This document shows, one piece after another, positions 1 through 8,564 of a DNA stretch of 64,000 nt. Position 1 is the stretch's first letter. Each line of letters begins with the position of its first letter. Source of the DNA: Actinotalea sp. JY-7876 (lineage in GTDB: Bacteria > Actinomycetota > Actinomycetes > Actinomycetales > Cellulomonadaceae); the NCBI RefSeq assembly GCF_014042015.1, contig NZ_CP059493.1, positions 2,542,001 through 2,606,000 on the forward strand, read 5' to 3'. Both the position numbers and the translations under genes were made by a program. Below the pieces are notes generated by a model. The model ran no database searches, was not told the DNA's origin, and was given only the letters and a program-made list of their open reading frames with translations.

Positions 1-2
1 GG

Positions 3-734
3 ATCGGCGACATCGCCGGCGTCCAGGTCGAGCGCAGCGGCCGCAACCTCGGGCTCGCCGGCGCGCTCAACCTCGGGTCCGGCCTGAGCCGAGACGCCTG
101 GGCGCTGCTGCTGCTCGACCAGGACTCCGCCCTGCCCGCGGGCGCGGTGGCCGCCCTGGCGCGGCACCTCGAGCGCGAGCCCGCCATCGGGGTCGCCACG
201 CCGGTGCCCTGGGACGCCGGCGCGGGCCGGTACCTGGACCCCCGTGCGGCCCGACGCCCCGAGCTGGCGGACCTGGTCGTCGCGATCACGTCCGGCATGC
301 TCGTGCGCCGCACGGTGCTCGACGCGGTCGGACCGTTCCGCGAGGACTTCTTCGTGGACGCGATCGACCAGGACTTCTGCCTGCGCGTGCGGCGCGCGGG
401 CTTCCGCGTGGTGCAGGACCGGACCGTCCCGCTGCCGCACAGCCTGGGCGAGACGCGCTGGCGCGGCTGGGGACCGCTGCGCCTGCGCTCGACGCAGCAC
501 CCGACGTGGCGGCTGTACTGGGCCGCGCGCAACGCCGTGGTGCTCGCGCGGGAGAACTGGCGGCGCGAGCCCGTGTGGGTCGCCACGTCCCTCGCGCTCC
601 TCGGGTACGTCGCCCTGACCGTCCTGCTGTTCGAGCCACCGCGCGCCGCGCGGCTGCGTGCCATGGCGCACGGCCTCGCGGACGGCTGGGCGGGCCGCAC
701 GGACCCGGCGCAGCGGCCCGGGGGCGCGGCGTGA
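3..734 (+). CDS. Family 2 glycosyltransferase, rhamnosyltransferase-like (5' end cut off by the window)
   Basis: The reading frame is open from the first bases of the window, so the N-terminus is missing; about 243 residues remain. The visible part has GRNLGLAGALN, then LLLDQDS (the nucleotide-sugar and metal-binding acidic motif), and DAIDQDFCLRVRRAGFRV, which places it near dTDP-rhamnosyl transferases of the RfbF type. A hydrophobic stretch near the C-terminus (LALLGYVALTVLLF) suggests membrane association. It would add a sugar, possibly rhamnose, to a lipid-linked surface glycan on the cytoplasmic face. Its stop overlaps the start of the flippase gene as GTGA, so the two are coupled. The donor sugar is inferred from family resemblance and from rmlB further along. 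Confidence 0.85.
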   Translation: MGDIAGVQVERSGRNLGLAGALNLGSGLSRDAWALLLLDQDSALPAGAVAALARHLEREPAIGVATPVPWDAGAGRYLDPRAARRPELADLVVAITSGMLVRRTVLDAVGPFREDFFVDAIDQDFCLRVRRAGFRVVQDRTVPLPHSLGETRWRGWGPLRLRSTQHPTWRLYWAARNAVVLARENWRREPVWVATSLALLGYVALTVLLFEPPRAARLRAMAHGLADGWAGRTDPAQRPGGAA

Positions 735-2260
735 GCGCGTCCGGCCCCGGCCCGGATCCCGTGCCGGAGGGTGCTGCGGCGCCCTCGCCCGCGGGAGCCG
801 GCAGCTACCGGCGCGACGCCCTGCTCGCCGGGGTCTCCCGGATGGCGCCGCTGGGGGTCCAGCTGGCCGCGACCCCGCTCGTGCTGGCGTCCCTCGGTGA
901 GGGCTCCTTCGCGGCGTGGGCGCTGATGATGACCACGATCAACCTGCTCCTCACGGCCGACCTGGGCGTCGTCGGCATCATGCAGCGGTACCACGGCGTG
1001 GCCCTCGGCCGCGGCGACAGCGCCCTCGGCGGCCGGATCACGGCATCGGTCCTGCTCATGCTCGGCGCCCTCCTCGTCCTGGTCACGCTCGCCGGGCCCC
1101 TGATCGCGGACGGCGTGCTCGCCGTCGTCGACTTCCCGCCCGACGTGCGGGACCAGGCGCGGCTGCTGTTCCGCCACGCCGGGACCCTGGCCGTGCTGCA
1201 GCTGCTCGCCCTGGCCCTGAGCAGCTACCTCGCAGCGCACAGCCGGTTCCTCGCCGTCGCCGGGCTGAGCATCGGGGCGCGTGCCGTGCTGGCGCTCGGC
1301 ATCGCCGTGGCGCTGCTGGGCGACCACGGCCTGCCCGGGCTGCTGCTCGCCTCCTACGCGGACGCCGTCGTCGCCGTCCTCCTGGGCCTGTGGCTGTGCC
1401 GGCACCACCTGCGTCACGACGTCCGCCGACCCACGGACCGCGCCGAGACGAGCGACCTGTGGGCCTACGCGTGGCGCAACCAGGCGAGCGCCCTGGGCTT
1501 CGTCGCCCAGCGCGAGCTCGACGTGGTCCTGGCCGGGATCCTGCTGCCGACCGCGGCCCTGGCCAGCATGTCGGCCGCGGCGCCGCTCACCGCGGCCGTC
1601 TGCCTCGCGCCGTCCGTCCTGCTCACGCCCCTCTTCACCCGGCTCAGCGTCCAGGCGGGTGCCGACCCCGCCGGGCTTCCGCGCGCGGCGGCCGACGCCG
1701 AGCGCGCGTGGTTCGCCCTCGCGCTGCCCTTCGGCGCCGTGGTGCTCGCGGTGCTCCCGTTCGCCGCGGCCGCCTGGCTCGGGCCCGAGCTCGTCGACGT
1801 CACCGAGGTGACCGCGCTCCTCGCGGCGGGCTTCCTGCTGACGCTGGTCACATCCGTCCGCGCGATCCTCGTGCGGGCCGCCGGGAGGCCCGGCCTCGAG
1901 TCGCGCTCCTACGCCGTGTACGCCGTGGTCAAGATCGCGGCCGGCTGGGCTCTCGCCATGACCTTCGGCCTCCTGGGCCTGGCGGCGGCCGGCGTGCTCG
2001 CCGCCGTCGCGGCCATGGTGGTCCTGCGCCGCGGTGCCGGCGCCCTGATGTCCGGGGGCCCGTCGGCGGCGCCCGCCCGTTCGACGTGGCTGGTCTCCGG
2101 TGCCGTCCTCGTCGTGGCCGGTGCGGCGTCGTGGTGGGTGAGCACCGCCGTCGACGGGCGCTGGGCCGTCCTGGGCCTGCTCGTGGTGATCGGCGCGGCG
2201 GCCGGAGCCACCGCCCTCGCGGCGTCGAGGCGCCGGTCCCCCGGTACGGCCCCACGGTAG
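731..2260 (+). CDS. Polysaccharide flippase, MOP/Wzx-like
   Basis: A 509-residue, strongly hydrophobic protein with about 12-14 predicted membrane segments, starting around YRRDALLAGVSRMAPLGVQ. The pattern is that of the multidrug/oligosaccharidyl-lipid/polysaccharide (MOP) flippases that turn lipid-linked oligosaccharides across the membrane. The frame is open upstream into the glycosyltransferase gene, but I chose the GTG whose GTGA overlaps that gene's stop, because the extension is arginine-rich shadow sequence. It belongs to the same operon as the flanking transferases. Substrate unknown. Confidence 0.82.
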   Translation: MSASGPGPDPVPEGAAAPSPAGAGSYRRDALLAGVSRMAPLGVQLAATPLVLASLGEGSFAAWALMMTTINLLLTADLGVVGIMQRYHGVALGRGDSALGGRITASVLLMLGALLVLVTLAGPLIADGVLAVVDFPPDVRDQARLLFRHAGTLAVLQLLALALSSYLAAHSRFLAVAGLSIGARAVLALGIAVALLGDHGLPGLLLASYADAVVAVLLGLWLCRHHLRHDVRRPTDRAETSDLWAYAWRNQASALGFVAQRELDVVLAGILLPTAALASMSAAAPLTAAVCLAPSVLLTPLFTRLSVQAGADPAGLPRAAADAERAWFALALPFGAVVLAVLPFAAAAWLGPELVDVTEVTALLAAGFLLTLVTSVRAILVRAAGRPGLESRSYAVYAVVKIAAGWALAMTFGLLGLAAAGVLAAVAAMVVLRRGAGALMSGGPSAAPARSTWLVSGAVLVVAGAASWWVSTAVDGRWAVLGLLVVIGAAAGATALAASRRRSPGTAPR

Positions 2261-2263
2261 TCT
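2258..2263 (+). promoter_or_regulatory. Candidate leaderless -10 (TAGTCT) for the GT2 gene
   Basis: TAGTCT lies 7 bases before the GTG at 2271 and no ribosome-binding sequence is present. The hexamer overlaps the stop codon of the flippase gene, so this would be an internal promoter in the operon. The spacing matches a dozen other starts in the window. Confidence 0.35.
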
Positions 2264-2270
2264 GCAGCCC

Positions 2271-3047
2271 GTGCCGCCCGACCCGCTCCACCGCCTGCTC
2301 GTCGTCATCCCGGCCTGGAACGAAGAGGACTCGCTCCCGGGCGTGCTCGCGGAGATCGACGCCGTCCGTGCCGCCGAGCCGGGGCTGGCCGGCCTCGACG
2401 TGCTCGTCGTCAGCGACGGGTCGCGCGACCGCACGGTCGAGGCGGCGCGGGCGCACGGCGCCGCGGTCCTCGACCTGCCCATCAACCTCGGCGTCGGGGG
2501 CGCCATGCGGGCCGGGTTCAAGTACGCCTACCGCAGGGGCTACGACGCCGTCGTGCAGCTCGACGCGGACGGCCAGCACGACCCTGCCGCCATCCCGGAC
2601 CTGCTGCGCACCGCGCGCGCCGAGCACGCCGACGTCGTCATCGGTGCGCGCTTCGCCGGGGCGGGCACGTACACCGCGCGGGGCCCGCGCCGTGCCGCGA
2701 TGCACGTGCTGTCGGTCGTCCTGTCGCGGGTCACCCGGACCCGGCTGACGGACACGACGTCCGGCTTCAAGCTCGCCGGCCCCCGCGCGCTCCCGCTCTT
2801 CGCCGCCGAGTACCCCGCGGAGTACCTCGGCGACACCGTCGAGTCCCTCGTCATCGCGGCGCGCGCCGGCCTGGTGGTCCGCCAGGTGCCGGTCGCGATG
2901 CGGGCCCGCCAGGGCGGCACGCCGTCGCACGGCCCGATCAAGGCCGCGGTCTTCCTGCTCCGGGCGCTGCTCGCCCTGCTGATCGCGCTGACCCGGCCCA
3001 CGAGCCGCCTCACCCACGCCCGCGTCGCCGCGGAGGAGAACCCGTGA
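2271..3047 (+). CDS. Family 2 glycosyltransferase, dolichyl-phosphate mannose synthase-like
   Basis: A 258-residue GT-A enzyme. LLVVIPAWNEEDSLPGVL opens the fold, SDGSRDRT follows, and QLDADGQHDP carries the DxD metal-binding motif. GARFAG and a basic C-terminal section are as in polyprenyl-phosphate mannose or glucose synthases. It probably transfers a hexose from a nucleotide sugar to polyprenyl phosphate, supplying the GT-C-type membrane protein encoded convergently downstream. GTG start; its stop overlaps the DUF2304 start (GTGA). A DUF2304 gene directly after such a transferase is a common actinobacterial and archaeal pairing. Sugar identity is not visible. Confidence 0.85.
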   Translation: MPPDPLHRLLVVIPAWNEEDSLPGVLAEIDAVRAAEPGLAGLDVLVVSDGSRDRTVEAARAHGAAVLDLPINLGVGGAMRAGFKYAYRRGYDAVVQLDADGQHDPAAIPDLLRTARAEHADVVIGARFAGAGTYTARGPRRAAMHVLSVVLSRVTRTRLTDTTSGFKLAGPRALPLFAAEYPAEYLGDTVESLVIAARAGLVVRQVPVAMRARQGGTPSHGPIKAAVFLLRALLALLIALTRPTSRLTHARVAAEENP

Positions 3048-3436
3048 ACGGCTACACCACTGCCCTCGTGGCCTCGCTGGTCACCGTCGGCGCGATCGTC
3101 TTCCTCATGCGCTCGCGCCGGATCCGCGAGAAGTACGCGGCCGCGTGGATCACGCTCGCGTTCGCCGTCGTGGTGCTCGGCGCCTTCCCCGACGTGCTGG
3201 GGCACCTGGCGCGCTTCCTCGGCGTGCAGACTCCCGTGAACCTGCTGTTCCTCGTGAGCGGCCTCATCCTGCTCATCGTCTGCGTGCAGTTCAGCGTCGA
3301 GATCTCCCAGCTCGAGGAGGAGACGCGGACCCTCGCCGAGGAGATCGCACTGCTCCGCCGCGACGTCGAGGAGGGCCTCGCCGCCGTCCGTGCCTCGTCC
3401 GGGGAGCCCGGGCCGGCGGCCCCGCCTCAGCCGTAG
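3044..3436 (+). CDS. DUF2304 membrane protein
   Basis: A 130-residue protein with an N-terminal membrane segment, the RSRRIREKYAAAWITLA signature of DUF2304, a second membrane pair, and a charged helical tail (EISQLEEETRTLAEEIALLR) likely to be a coiled coil. DUF2304 proteins usually sit next to polyprenyl-phosphate glycosyltransferases and may anchor or regulate them; the biochemical role is unknown. The start overlaps the upstream transferase by GTGA. Its 3' end overlaps the end of the convergent DUF2142 gene by 10 bases. Confidence 0.82.
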   Translation: MNGYTTALVASLVTVGAIVFLMRSRRIREKYAAAWITLAFAVVVLGAFPDVLGHLARFLGVQTPVNLLFLVSGLILLIVCVQFSVEISQLEEETRTLAEEIALLRRDVEEGLAAVRASSGEPGPAAPPQP

Positions 3437-5691
3437 AACGCCTCGAGCACCAGGAGCAGGCCCAGCAGGTTGAGCCCCACCATCCCCGCCGCGATCGCGA
3501 TCATGACCGCCGGGGCCGGGAGGCGACCGCGCCCGAAGCGCTCCGCGAGCAGCGCCGGGGCGGCGAGGAACGCGGGGACGGCCAGCAGCGCGTAGCGCCC
3601 CTGCAGGAGGTCGTGCTGCCCGGTGGACGCGTAGTAGACCCACGCCGCCGCGTACAGGGTCGCCACGATCCCGACGATCGTCACCGTGACCATCAGGAGC
3701 CGCACGTCGACGGGCAGCGGGCCGCCCGGGACCGCAGCGGTCCGGGGCCCGTCGCCCGCGCCCGGTCGGGCGCCCGCCGCCCGCGCCCGCCACCCTCGCA
3801 GCAGTGTCACCAGCGCGACCACGGCCCACGCCGCGAGGCCGAGTGCGAGGAGCACCAGCCCCCAGAAGATCACCGACTGCACCGCCGTCGGGAGCGGGAT
3901 CCGGACCCAGCCGAAGTTGCCCCACAGCTGGTTGGCCCACACCGTGCGCAGCGCCTGCTGCCCGCCCCCGAAGTTCGTGAGGAGGAAGTCCCGAACGGTC
4001 TGCCCGGTCGCGCGCTGCTCGGGTACCTCGGAGGTGTTGAGCTCCAGGCGCGCGGCGTTGAGCGTCCAGAGCCCGTAGGTCAGCAGGAAGCCGAGCACGA
4101 CGAGGCCCGCCTCCCCGGCGAGGACCCGCAGCGAGCGCTCGCGGAAGCGGACCTTGCCGACGAGCCAGCCGACCCCGAGCGGGACGGCGCACGCGATCGC
4201 GAACGGCTTGCCGAGCAGGGCAGCGCCGATGACGACCCCGGCGAGCAGCGCGAGCCGCGGTGCTCGCCCGCGGGCGGCCAGCTCCAGCCCCACGAGCAGC
4301 GCGGCGAAGCCGGCTGTCACGACCCACCCGTCGTTGTTCACGATCGCGAACTGGTGGGCCACCATCGGCTGCATGACGCCGGCCACCGCGAAGGCGCCCT
4401 GCGCGGCGCCGCTGGCGGGGAAGAGCCGCCGACCGATGAGCACCAGCAGCACCGCCGCCGCGGCACCGAGCAGCACGCTCCAGAGCCGGACGAGCGCGAT
4501 CTGGCTGAGGATGTCGTCGCCGCCCGCCTCGTACAGCGGCACGCCGGGCAGGTAGTAGAAGGGCGCGTACATGCTCCCGGGGCCGCCGCCACCGCCCGTC
4601 GGCGAGAGGTCCTCGACCTCCTCGAGCGTGCGCTCCTCGCCGCCCGGCGAGTAGTCGGGCCGGTCGCCCGGCGTGGTCGACTCGACGTTGAGCGCCTCGA
4701 TCGTGCCGTGCAGGCGCTCGCTGAAGATCTCCCGGTTCTCGACGTGGCCCGGGAACTCGCCCTCCTCGGCGAGGTGCTGGACGTAGGCGAAGTGCGCCGG
4801 CTCGTCCATGCCCTCGAGCGCCGGCACCGCCGCCGACCAGATCAGGCCCCGCACCACCGCGAGCAGGGCCACCAGGACGACCAGCGTCCGCGTCGAGCGC
4901 AGGGCCAGGGGGCCGAGGGAGACCAGGGCGCCGAGGAGCACGACGAGCCCGGCGAAGACGCCGGCGCTCCCCCACGCCGGCCCGTACGCCGCGAGCCGCT
5001 CGAGGGTCCTGCCGATGTGGTCCCACTGGTGCGGCTGCGGGTCGTACTCGGGCCGCACGGCCGCGCTCAGCGTCTCGTCCTCCACCCCGTCCACGATCAC
5101 GGGCAGCGCCTCGCCGTCCGGCGCGCCGGCCCACACGACCGCGCCCTGACCTGCGCCGTCGTCCACCCGCTCGACGACGAGGTCGAACGTCTCCCCCTGC
5201 GAGTCCTCGAGCGGTGCGAACTCCAGCACCTGCAACCGGCCGCTGTCGGCGAGGTCGGAGCACGCCCAGTCCCGCTCCGCGACCTGCGGCCCCGTCCCGG
5301 GCTCGGCGCCCGGCTCGCGCTCGTGCAGCGAGATCTCCAGGTCGCACTGCGCCGAGCCGAAGTAGGTGCCGAAGGTGACGTAGACCGCCGCGAGCCGGTC
5401 CTCCGTCGCGACGAAGGGCTGGACCAGCGGCTCGCCCGGCTCGAGCTCGGGCAGGACCGTCGTGGTCGTGATGTTCGTCGTGGTGTCGCCGACGACCTTG
5501 CCGCCGGGCAGCGCCAGGAGCGCGACGACCAGCGCGACGAACGCCACGAGGATCGCCACCGCCGCCGTCCGCCGACGGCGCCCCGAGGTCGCCACCGCCT
5601 GCTCCGCGGGGTCACCCGGCGCCGGCACGCGCGGTGTCGTGCGGTCCGGGGCGCCGAGGTCGGTGGCAACGTCAGAGCGCTCGTGCGCCAT
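3427..5691 (-). CDS. DUF2142 multi-spanning membrane protein, probable GT-C-type glycosyltransferase
   Basis: A 754-residue protein. One membrane segment near residue 50 is followed by an extracytoplasmic domain of about 200 residues, then about ten more membrane segments. MDEPAHFAYVQHLAEEG near residue 295 is the DUF2142 hallmark, an acidic motif just outside the membrane as in polyprenyl-phosphate-sugar-dependent GT-C enzymes. It probably transfers a sugar from a lipid carrier to the wall glycan outside the cell, possibly using the lipid made by the GT2 gene at 2271. A TTG one codon earlier is possible; I chose the ATG, which has AGAGGA upstream. The leader holds a five-base tandem repeat. 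Confidence 0.75.
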   Translation of the reverse strand: MAHERSDVATDLGAPDRTTPRVPAPGDPAEQAVATSGRRRRTAAVAILVAFVALVVALLALPGGKVVGDTTTNITTTTVLPELEPGEPLVQPFVATEDRLAAVYVTFGTYFGSAQCDLEISLHEREPGAEPGTGPQVAERDWACSDLADSGRLQVLEFAPLEDSQGETFDLVVERVDDGAGQGAVVWAGAPDGEALPVIVDGVEDETLSAAVRPEYDPQPHQWDHIGRTLERLAAYGPAWGSAGVFAGLVVLLGALVSLGPLALRSTRTLVVLVALLAVVRGLIWSAAVPALEGMDEPAHFAYVQHLAEEGEFPGHVENREIFSERLHGTIEALNVESTTPGDRPDYSPGGEERTLEEVEDLSPTGGGGGPGSMYAPFYYLPGVPLYEAGGDDILSQIALVRLWSVLLGAAAAVLLVLIGRRLFPASGAAQGAFAVAGVMQPMVAHQFAIVNNDGWVVTAGFAALLVGLELAARGRAPRLALLAGVVIGAALLGKPFAIACAVPLGVGWLVGKVRFRERSLRVLAGEAGLVVLGFLLTYGLWTLNAARLELNTSEVPEQRATGQTVRDFLLTNFGGGQQALRTVWANQLWGNFGWVRIPLPTAVQSVIFWGLVLLALGLAAWAVVALVTLLRGWRARAAGARPGAGDGPRTAAVPGGPLPVDVRLLMVTVTIVGIVATLYAAAWVYYASTGQHDLLQGRYALLAVPAFLAAPALLAERFGRGRLPAPAVMIAIAAGMVGLNLLGLLLVLEAFYG

Positions 5692-5738
5692 CAAGGTCCT
5701 CTCACCTGGGGCGGGGGCGGTCGCGCGACCGCGTCCGC

Positions 5739-5763
5739 GGGCAGGGCAGGGCAGGGCAGGGCA
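5739..5763. repeat. Five-fold tandem GGGCA repeat in the leader of the DUF2142 gene
   Basis: Five uninterrupted copies of a 5-bp unit (GGGCA on the plus strand, TGCCC on the transcribed side) lie between the candidate -10 and the start of the DUF2142 gene. The unit is not a multiple of three, but it is outside the coding sequence, so changes in copy number would alter only the leader. Confidence 0.8.
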
Positions 5764-5769
5764 AGCCTA
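5764..5769 (-). promoter_or_regulatory. Candidate -10 (TAGGCT) for the DUF2142 gene
   Basis: Reading leftward, TAGGCT is followed at once by the TGCCC repeats and then, about 70 bases on, by the ATG. Transcription would begin inside the repeats, giving a leader with a normal AGAGGA ribosome-binding site. No convincing -35 seen. Confidence 0.4.
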
Positions 5770-5833
5770 GGCGACGGCGACCCCCCGGCCCGCTATCCGG
5801 GCGGGCGTCCTGGGCGCCCGGAGCCCGGCCGCG

Positions 5834-8512
5834 TCAGTGGAAGTAGCCGACCGCGTCGAGGATCAGGTGCGAGGTGCCCTGGTCGTTGTAGAGGCTCACG
5901 CGCCCCCCCGCACCGACCGGGACGACGACGGCGTTGGCCTGGGTCCTGCCGCTGCCGCTGTTGACGTCCGACGTCGGCGTCAGCGGGAGTCCTGCGGGCC
6001 ACAGCCGCGCGTGCGTGACCGGCGCGCTCTGGTTCACCGCGGTGAGGGTGCCGGCCACGGCCTTGGCGTTCGCGGGGACCTGGCCCCCGGTCACGAGGAC
6101 GGACCGCACCTCGCGGGGGCCGAAGGGCGCGCCCGAGCGCGTGTCCAGCAGCCGCGAGGGCTGGATGGGGGTGAACAGCGTGCCGGTCACCACGCCGGGC
6201 TGCGCGTACCACCCCACGACGTCGACGACGGCGTGCGCCCCCGCCCCCTTGAGCGTCAGCGAGATCTTGCCGTCGACGACCGGCACGACCGCGCGGTTGG
6301 CGACGTCGGCGCCGGGGGCGAGGTTGACCGTCGAGGTCGCGGGCAGCGCGCCCGAGCCGTACGCGACGACGTAGCCGTTGCCCGACGCGCGGGTCGAGGT
6401 CACGTTGACGGTCACGGCGCCCAGCGAGGACGCGGGCACGCCGAGCACCGTCGCCACGTCCACCACGCGGGTGGCGCCGTCGGTCAGCGGTGCGCCCGAC
6501 CGCGAGTCGAAGGCTCGCACCGGGTCGACGGGGGTGAACCGCGCGGAGCCGCCCAGGTCGGTCGTGTAGTAGCCGAGCACGTCGACCAGGTAGTGCGTGG
6601 TCCCGGCGGCGTTGAAGATGCTGATCTTGCCGTCGCCGCCCACGCCGACCGTGACCATGCTGGCCTGCGTCCGGCGGGCGTCCGTGTTGAGCACGGAGGC
6701 CCCGGGCATCGGGAGTCCCGCGGGCCAGATGCGCAGGTGCGTGTCCGTGACGGCCCCGACGGCGGTGACGTTGAGCACGACGGCCGTCACACCCGACGTC
6801 GGGACGCCTGCCCGGCCGAGCACGGTGACGTCGGCGCGCTGGCCGGCACCGAGCGACTGCACCGTCGTCCTCGTGTCCACGAGCCGCGTCGGCGTCACGG
6901 GCACGTAGCCCGCGTTCGCGACGAGCGGCACCGCGGCGACCGGGGGCGGGTCCGCCGGACGGCGCACGGTCACCGTCGTGCGGAACGGCGCCGTGGTGGC
7001 GCCGGCCGCGTCCGTCCCGGTGAGGGTGAGGTCGTAGGTCCCCGGTCCGACGTAGGCCGGCTCACCCGCGGGGCGCGGGGCGTAGGTGCCGAACCAGGTC
7101 GCGTTGAAGCGCTGTCCCGCGGCGGCGGTGCCCGTGGTCGTCAGGACGGTGCGGCGGCTGCTGCGGTCCACGACCGAGAGCGTCCACGTGAGGGCGGTGC
7201 TCGCGGTCGCCCCGATGCTCATCTGGGATCCGTGGTCGATCGTCGTCGCGGAGACGCCGACGCCCTCCAGCGTGGGCGTCGTGGACCGCGGCCGCCACCA
7301 GCTGGACAGGAGGCCGAACGACGGGCTGTTGATCGTGGCGTTGCCCGTGCTGCACTCGACCCGCGCCCTCGTCACCCGGCCGCCCAGCTCCCCCGAGCCG
7401 GTGCGGCTCACGACGACGAGGTTGCGCAGGGTGCCGCCGGACGGGCAGGACTGCGCGACGCGCGAGACGCTCAGCGTGCCGGACCACCGGGTCTTGTCGT
7501 CCCCGGGCGCGGTGCCCGACCAGGGATCGGCCTTGGAGACCTGGTACGGCAGCGTGCTCGCCGTCGTCCATCCGCCGTTGGACGAGGAGAACTCCGTGAA
7601 CGCGACCTTGCCGCCGTAGGTCTGGATGCGCCCGGCCGTGGCGGCGATGGCCGCGTTCGTCGACGCGGCCTCGTAGGACGTGGTCAGCGACCCCGCGGCG
7701 TTGGCCGCACCGCGTCCCGAGTACACCTGGCACGCGGTCGTGTCGCACAGCGCGCTGCCGTTCATGACCTTGTACCAGGCGTACGAGCGCGCCGCGACGG
7801 ACTGCGCCTGCAGCGCCGCCGGTGCCCAGCTCGAGGGCGACTCGCGCGGGACGACGCTCTTGAGGTAGTCGTCCATGGGCAGCGAGTTCGTGAGGTTGAA
7901 GCCGACGCCGCTCGTCGGCACCACCCGCAGGTCACCGCGGTACCACGTGCCGCTCGTCGCCGTCGGGGAGGCCGCGACGACCATGCCGTACTCCTGCTGC
8001 GACTCGAACCGCAGCGTGCCGGTGTAGGTGCGCGTCTCGGTCACCGCGCCACCCGGGACCGAGCGCCGCTGCGCCGTGACGCTCTGCCCCGAGACGGTGA
8101 CGGTCCAGCGGCCGGGCGGGAGGACCTGCTCCTTGTTGATCTCCCCCATCCGGATCGGGCGGTTCTCCGGGCTCCACACCGTGACCGACGTGGTCGGGGT
8201 GTACGCGGTGAGGGCCACCGTGACGTACTGGCCGGCGATCGTCCCCGGCGTCGTGCCGGGGTAGTAGAAGGCCAGGATCTCGTCAGCCGATCGCCCCTGG
8301 AGCCCAGCACCCTGGGCGCCCCACTGCGACATGCCGCGGCCGTGGCCCCAGGCGCGGCCGTCGACCGTCCACTGGCCGGAGGCGGGTGCGGGGTAGACCT
8401 CCTCGGCGGCCGTGGCCGTGGGGGCGCCGGCGAGGCCGACGAGCCCGGCGGCCAGCAGGGCTGTCGCGGTCACGGAGGCGAGGACTCGACGCAGAGGGTG
8501 CACGGAGGTCAT
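5834..8512 (-). CDS. Exported SpoIID/LytB-domain protein with three C-terminal LDTR-type repeats
   Basis: An 892-residue protein. Residues 1-35 are a signal peptide (ALLAAGLVGLAGAPTATA then AEEVYP). WGHGRGMSQWGAQGAG at about 55-70 and LPMDDYLKSVVPRESPSSW followed by LQAQSVAARSYA near 210-247 identify a SpoIID/LytB domain, a fold whose known members cleave glycan strands or enhance wall amidases. An Ig-like linker resembling FlgD (about 430-530) follows, then three repeats at about 535-650, 657-770 and 777-892, each with L/F-D-T/S-R near its start and VDVLGYY or VDVVGWY near its end. The same repeats end the amidase at 17528 and the CAP protein at 25483. The first ATG of the frame gives 36 extra residues that block the signal peptide, so I chose the later one. 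Confidence 0.88.
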   Translation of the reverse strand: MTSVHPLRRVLASVTATALLAAGLVGLAGAPTATAAEEVYPAPASGQWTVDGRAWGHGRGMSQWGAQGAGLQGRSADEILAFYYPGTTPGTIAGQYVTVALTAYTPTTSVTVWSPENRPIRMGEINKEQVLPPGRWTVTVSGQSVTAQRRSVPGGAVTETRTYTGTLRFESQQEYGMVVAASPTATSGTWYRGDLRVVPTSGVGFNLTNSLPMDDYLKSVVPRESPSSWAPAALQAQSVAARSYAWYKVMNGSALCDTTACQVYSGRGAANAAGSLTTSYEAASTNAAIAATAGRIQTYGGKVAFTEFSSSNGGWTTASTLPYQVSKADPWSGTAPGDDKTRWSGTLSVSRVAQSCPSGGTLRNLVVVSRTGSGELGGRVTRARVECSTGNATINSPSFGLLSSWWRPRSTTPTLEGVGVSATTIDHGSQMSIGATASTALTWTLSVVDRSSRRTVLTTTGTAAAGQRFNATWFGTYAPRPAGEPAYVGPGTYDLTLTGTDAAGATTAPFRTTVTVRRPADPPPVAAVPLVANAGYVPVTPTRLVDTRTTVQSLGAGQRADVTVLGRAGVPTSGVTAVVLNVTAVGAVTDTHLRIWPAGLPMPGASVLNTDARRTQASMVTVGVGGDGKISIFNAAGTTHYLVDVLGYYTTDLGGSARFTPVDPVRAFDSRSGAPLTDGATRVVDVATVLGVPASSLGAVTVNVTSTRASGNGYVVAYGSGALPATSTVNLAPGADVANRAVVPVVDGKISLTLKGAGAHAVVDVVGWYAQPGVVTGTLFTPIQPSRLLDTRSGAPFGPREVRSVLVTGGQVPANAKAVAGTLTAVNQSAPVTHARLWPAGLPLTPTSDVNSGSGRTQANAVVVPVGAGGRVSLYNDQGTSHLILDAVGYFH

Positions 8513-8564
8513 TTCGTCAGGCGCTGGGCGCAGATGAGGACTCGGGCGGTCCGGACGCCTCGGT

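Noticed and set aside
506-730. N-terminal extension of the flippase gene
   Set aside because: It overlaps the glycosyltransferase in another frame and is arginine/alanine-rich shadow sequence; the GTGA overlap gives a better start.
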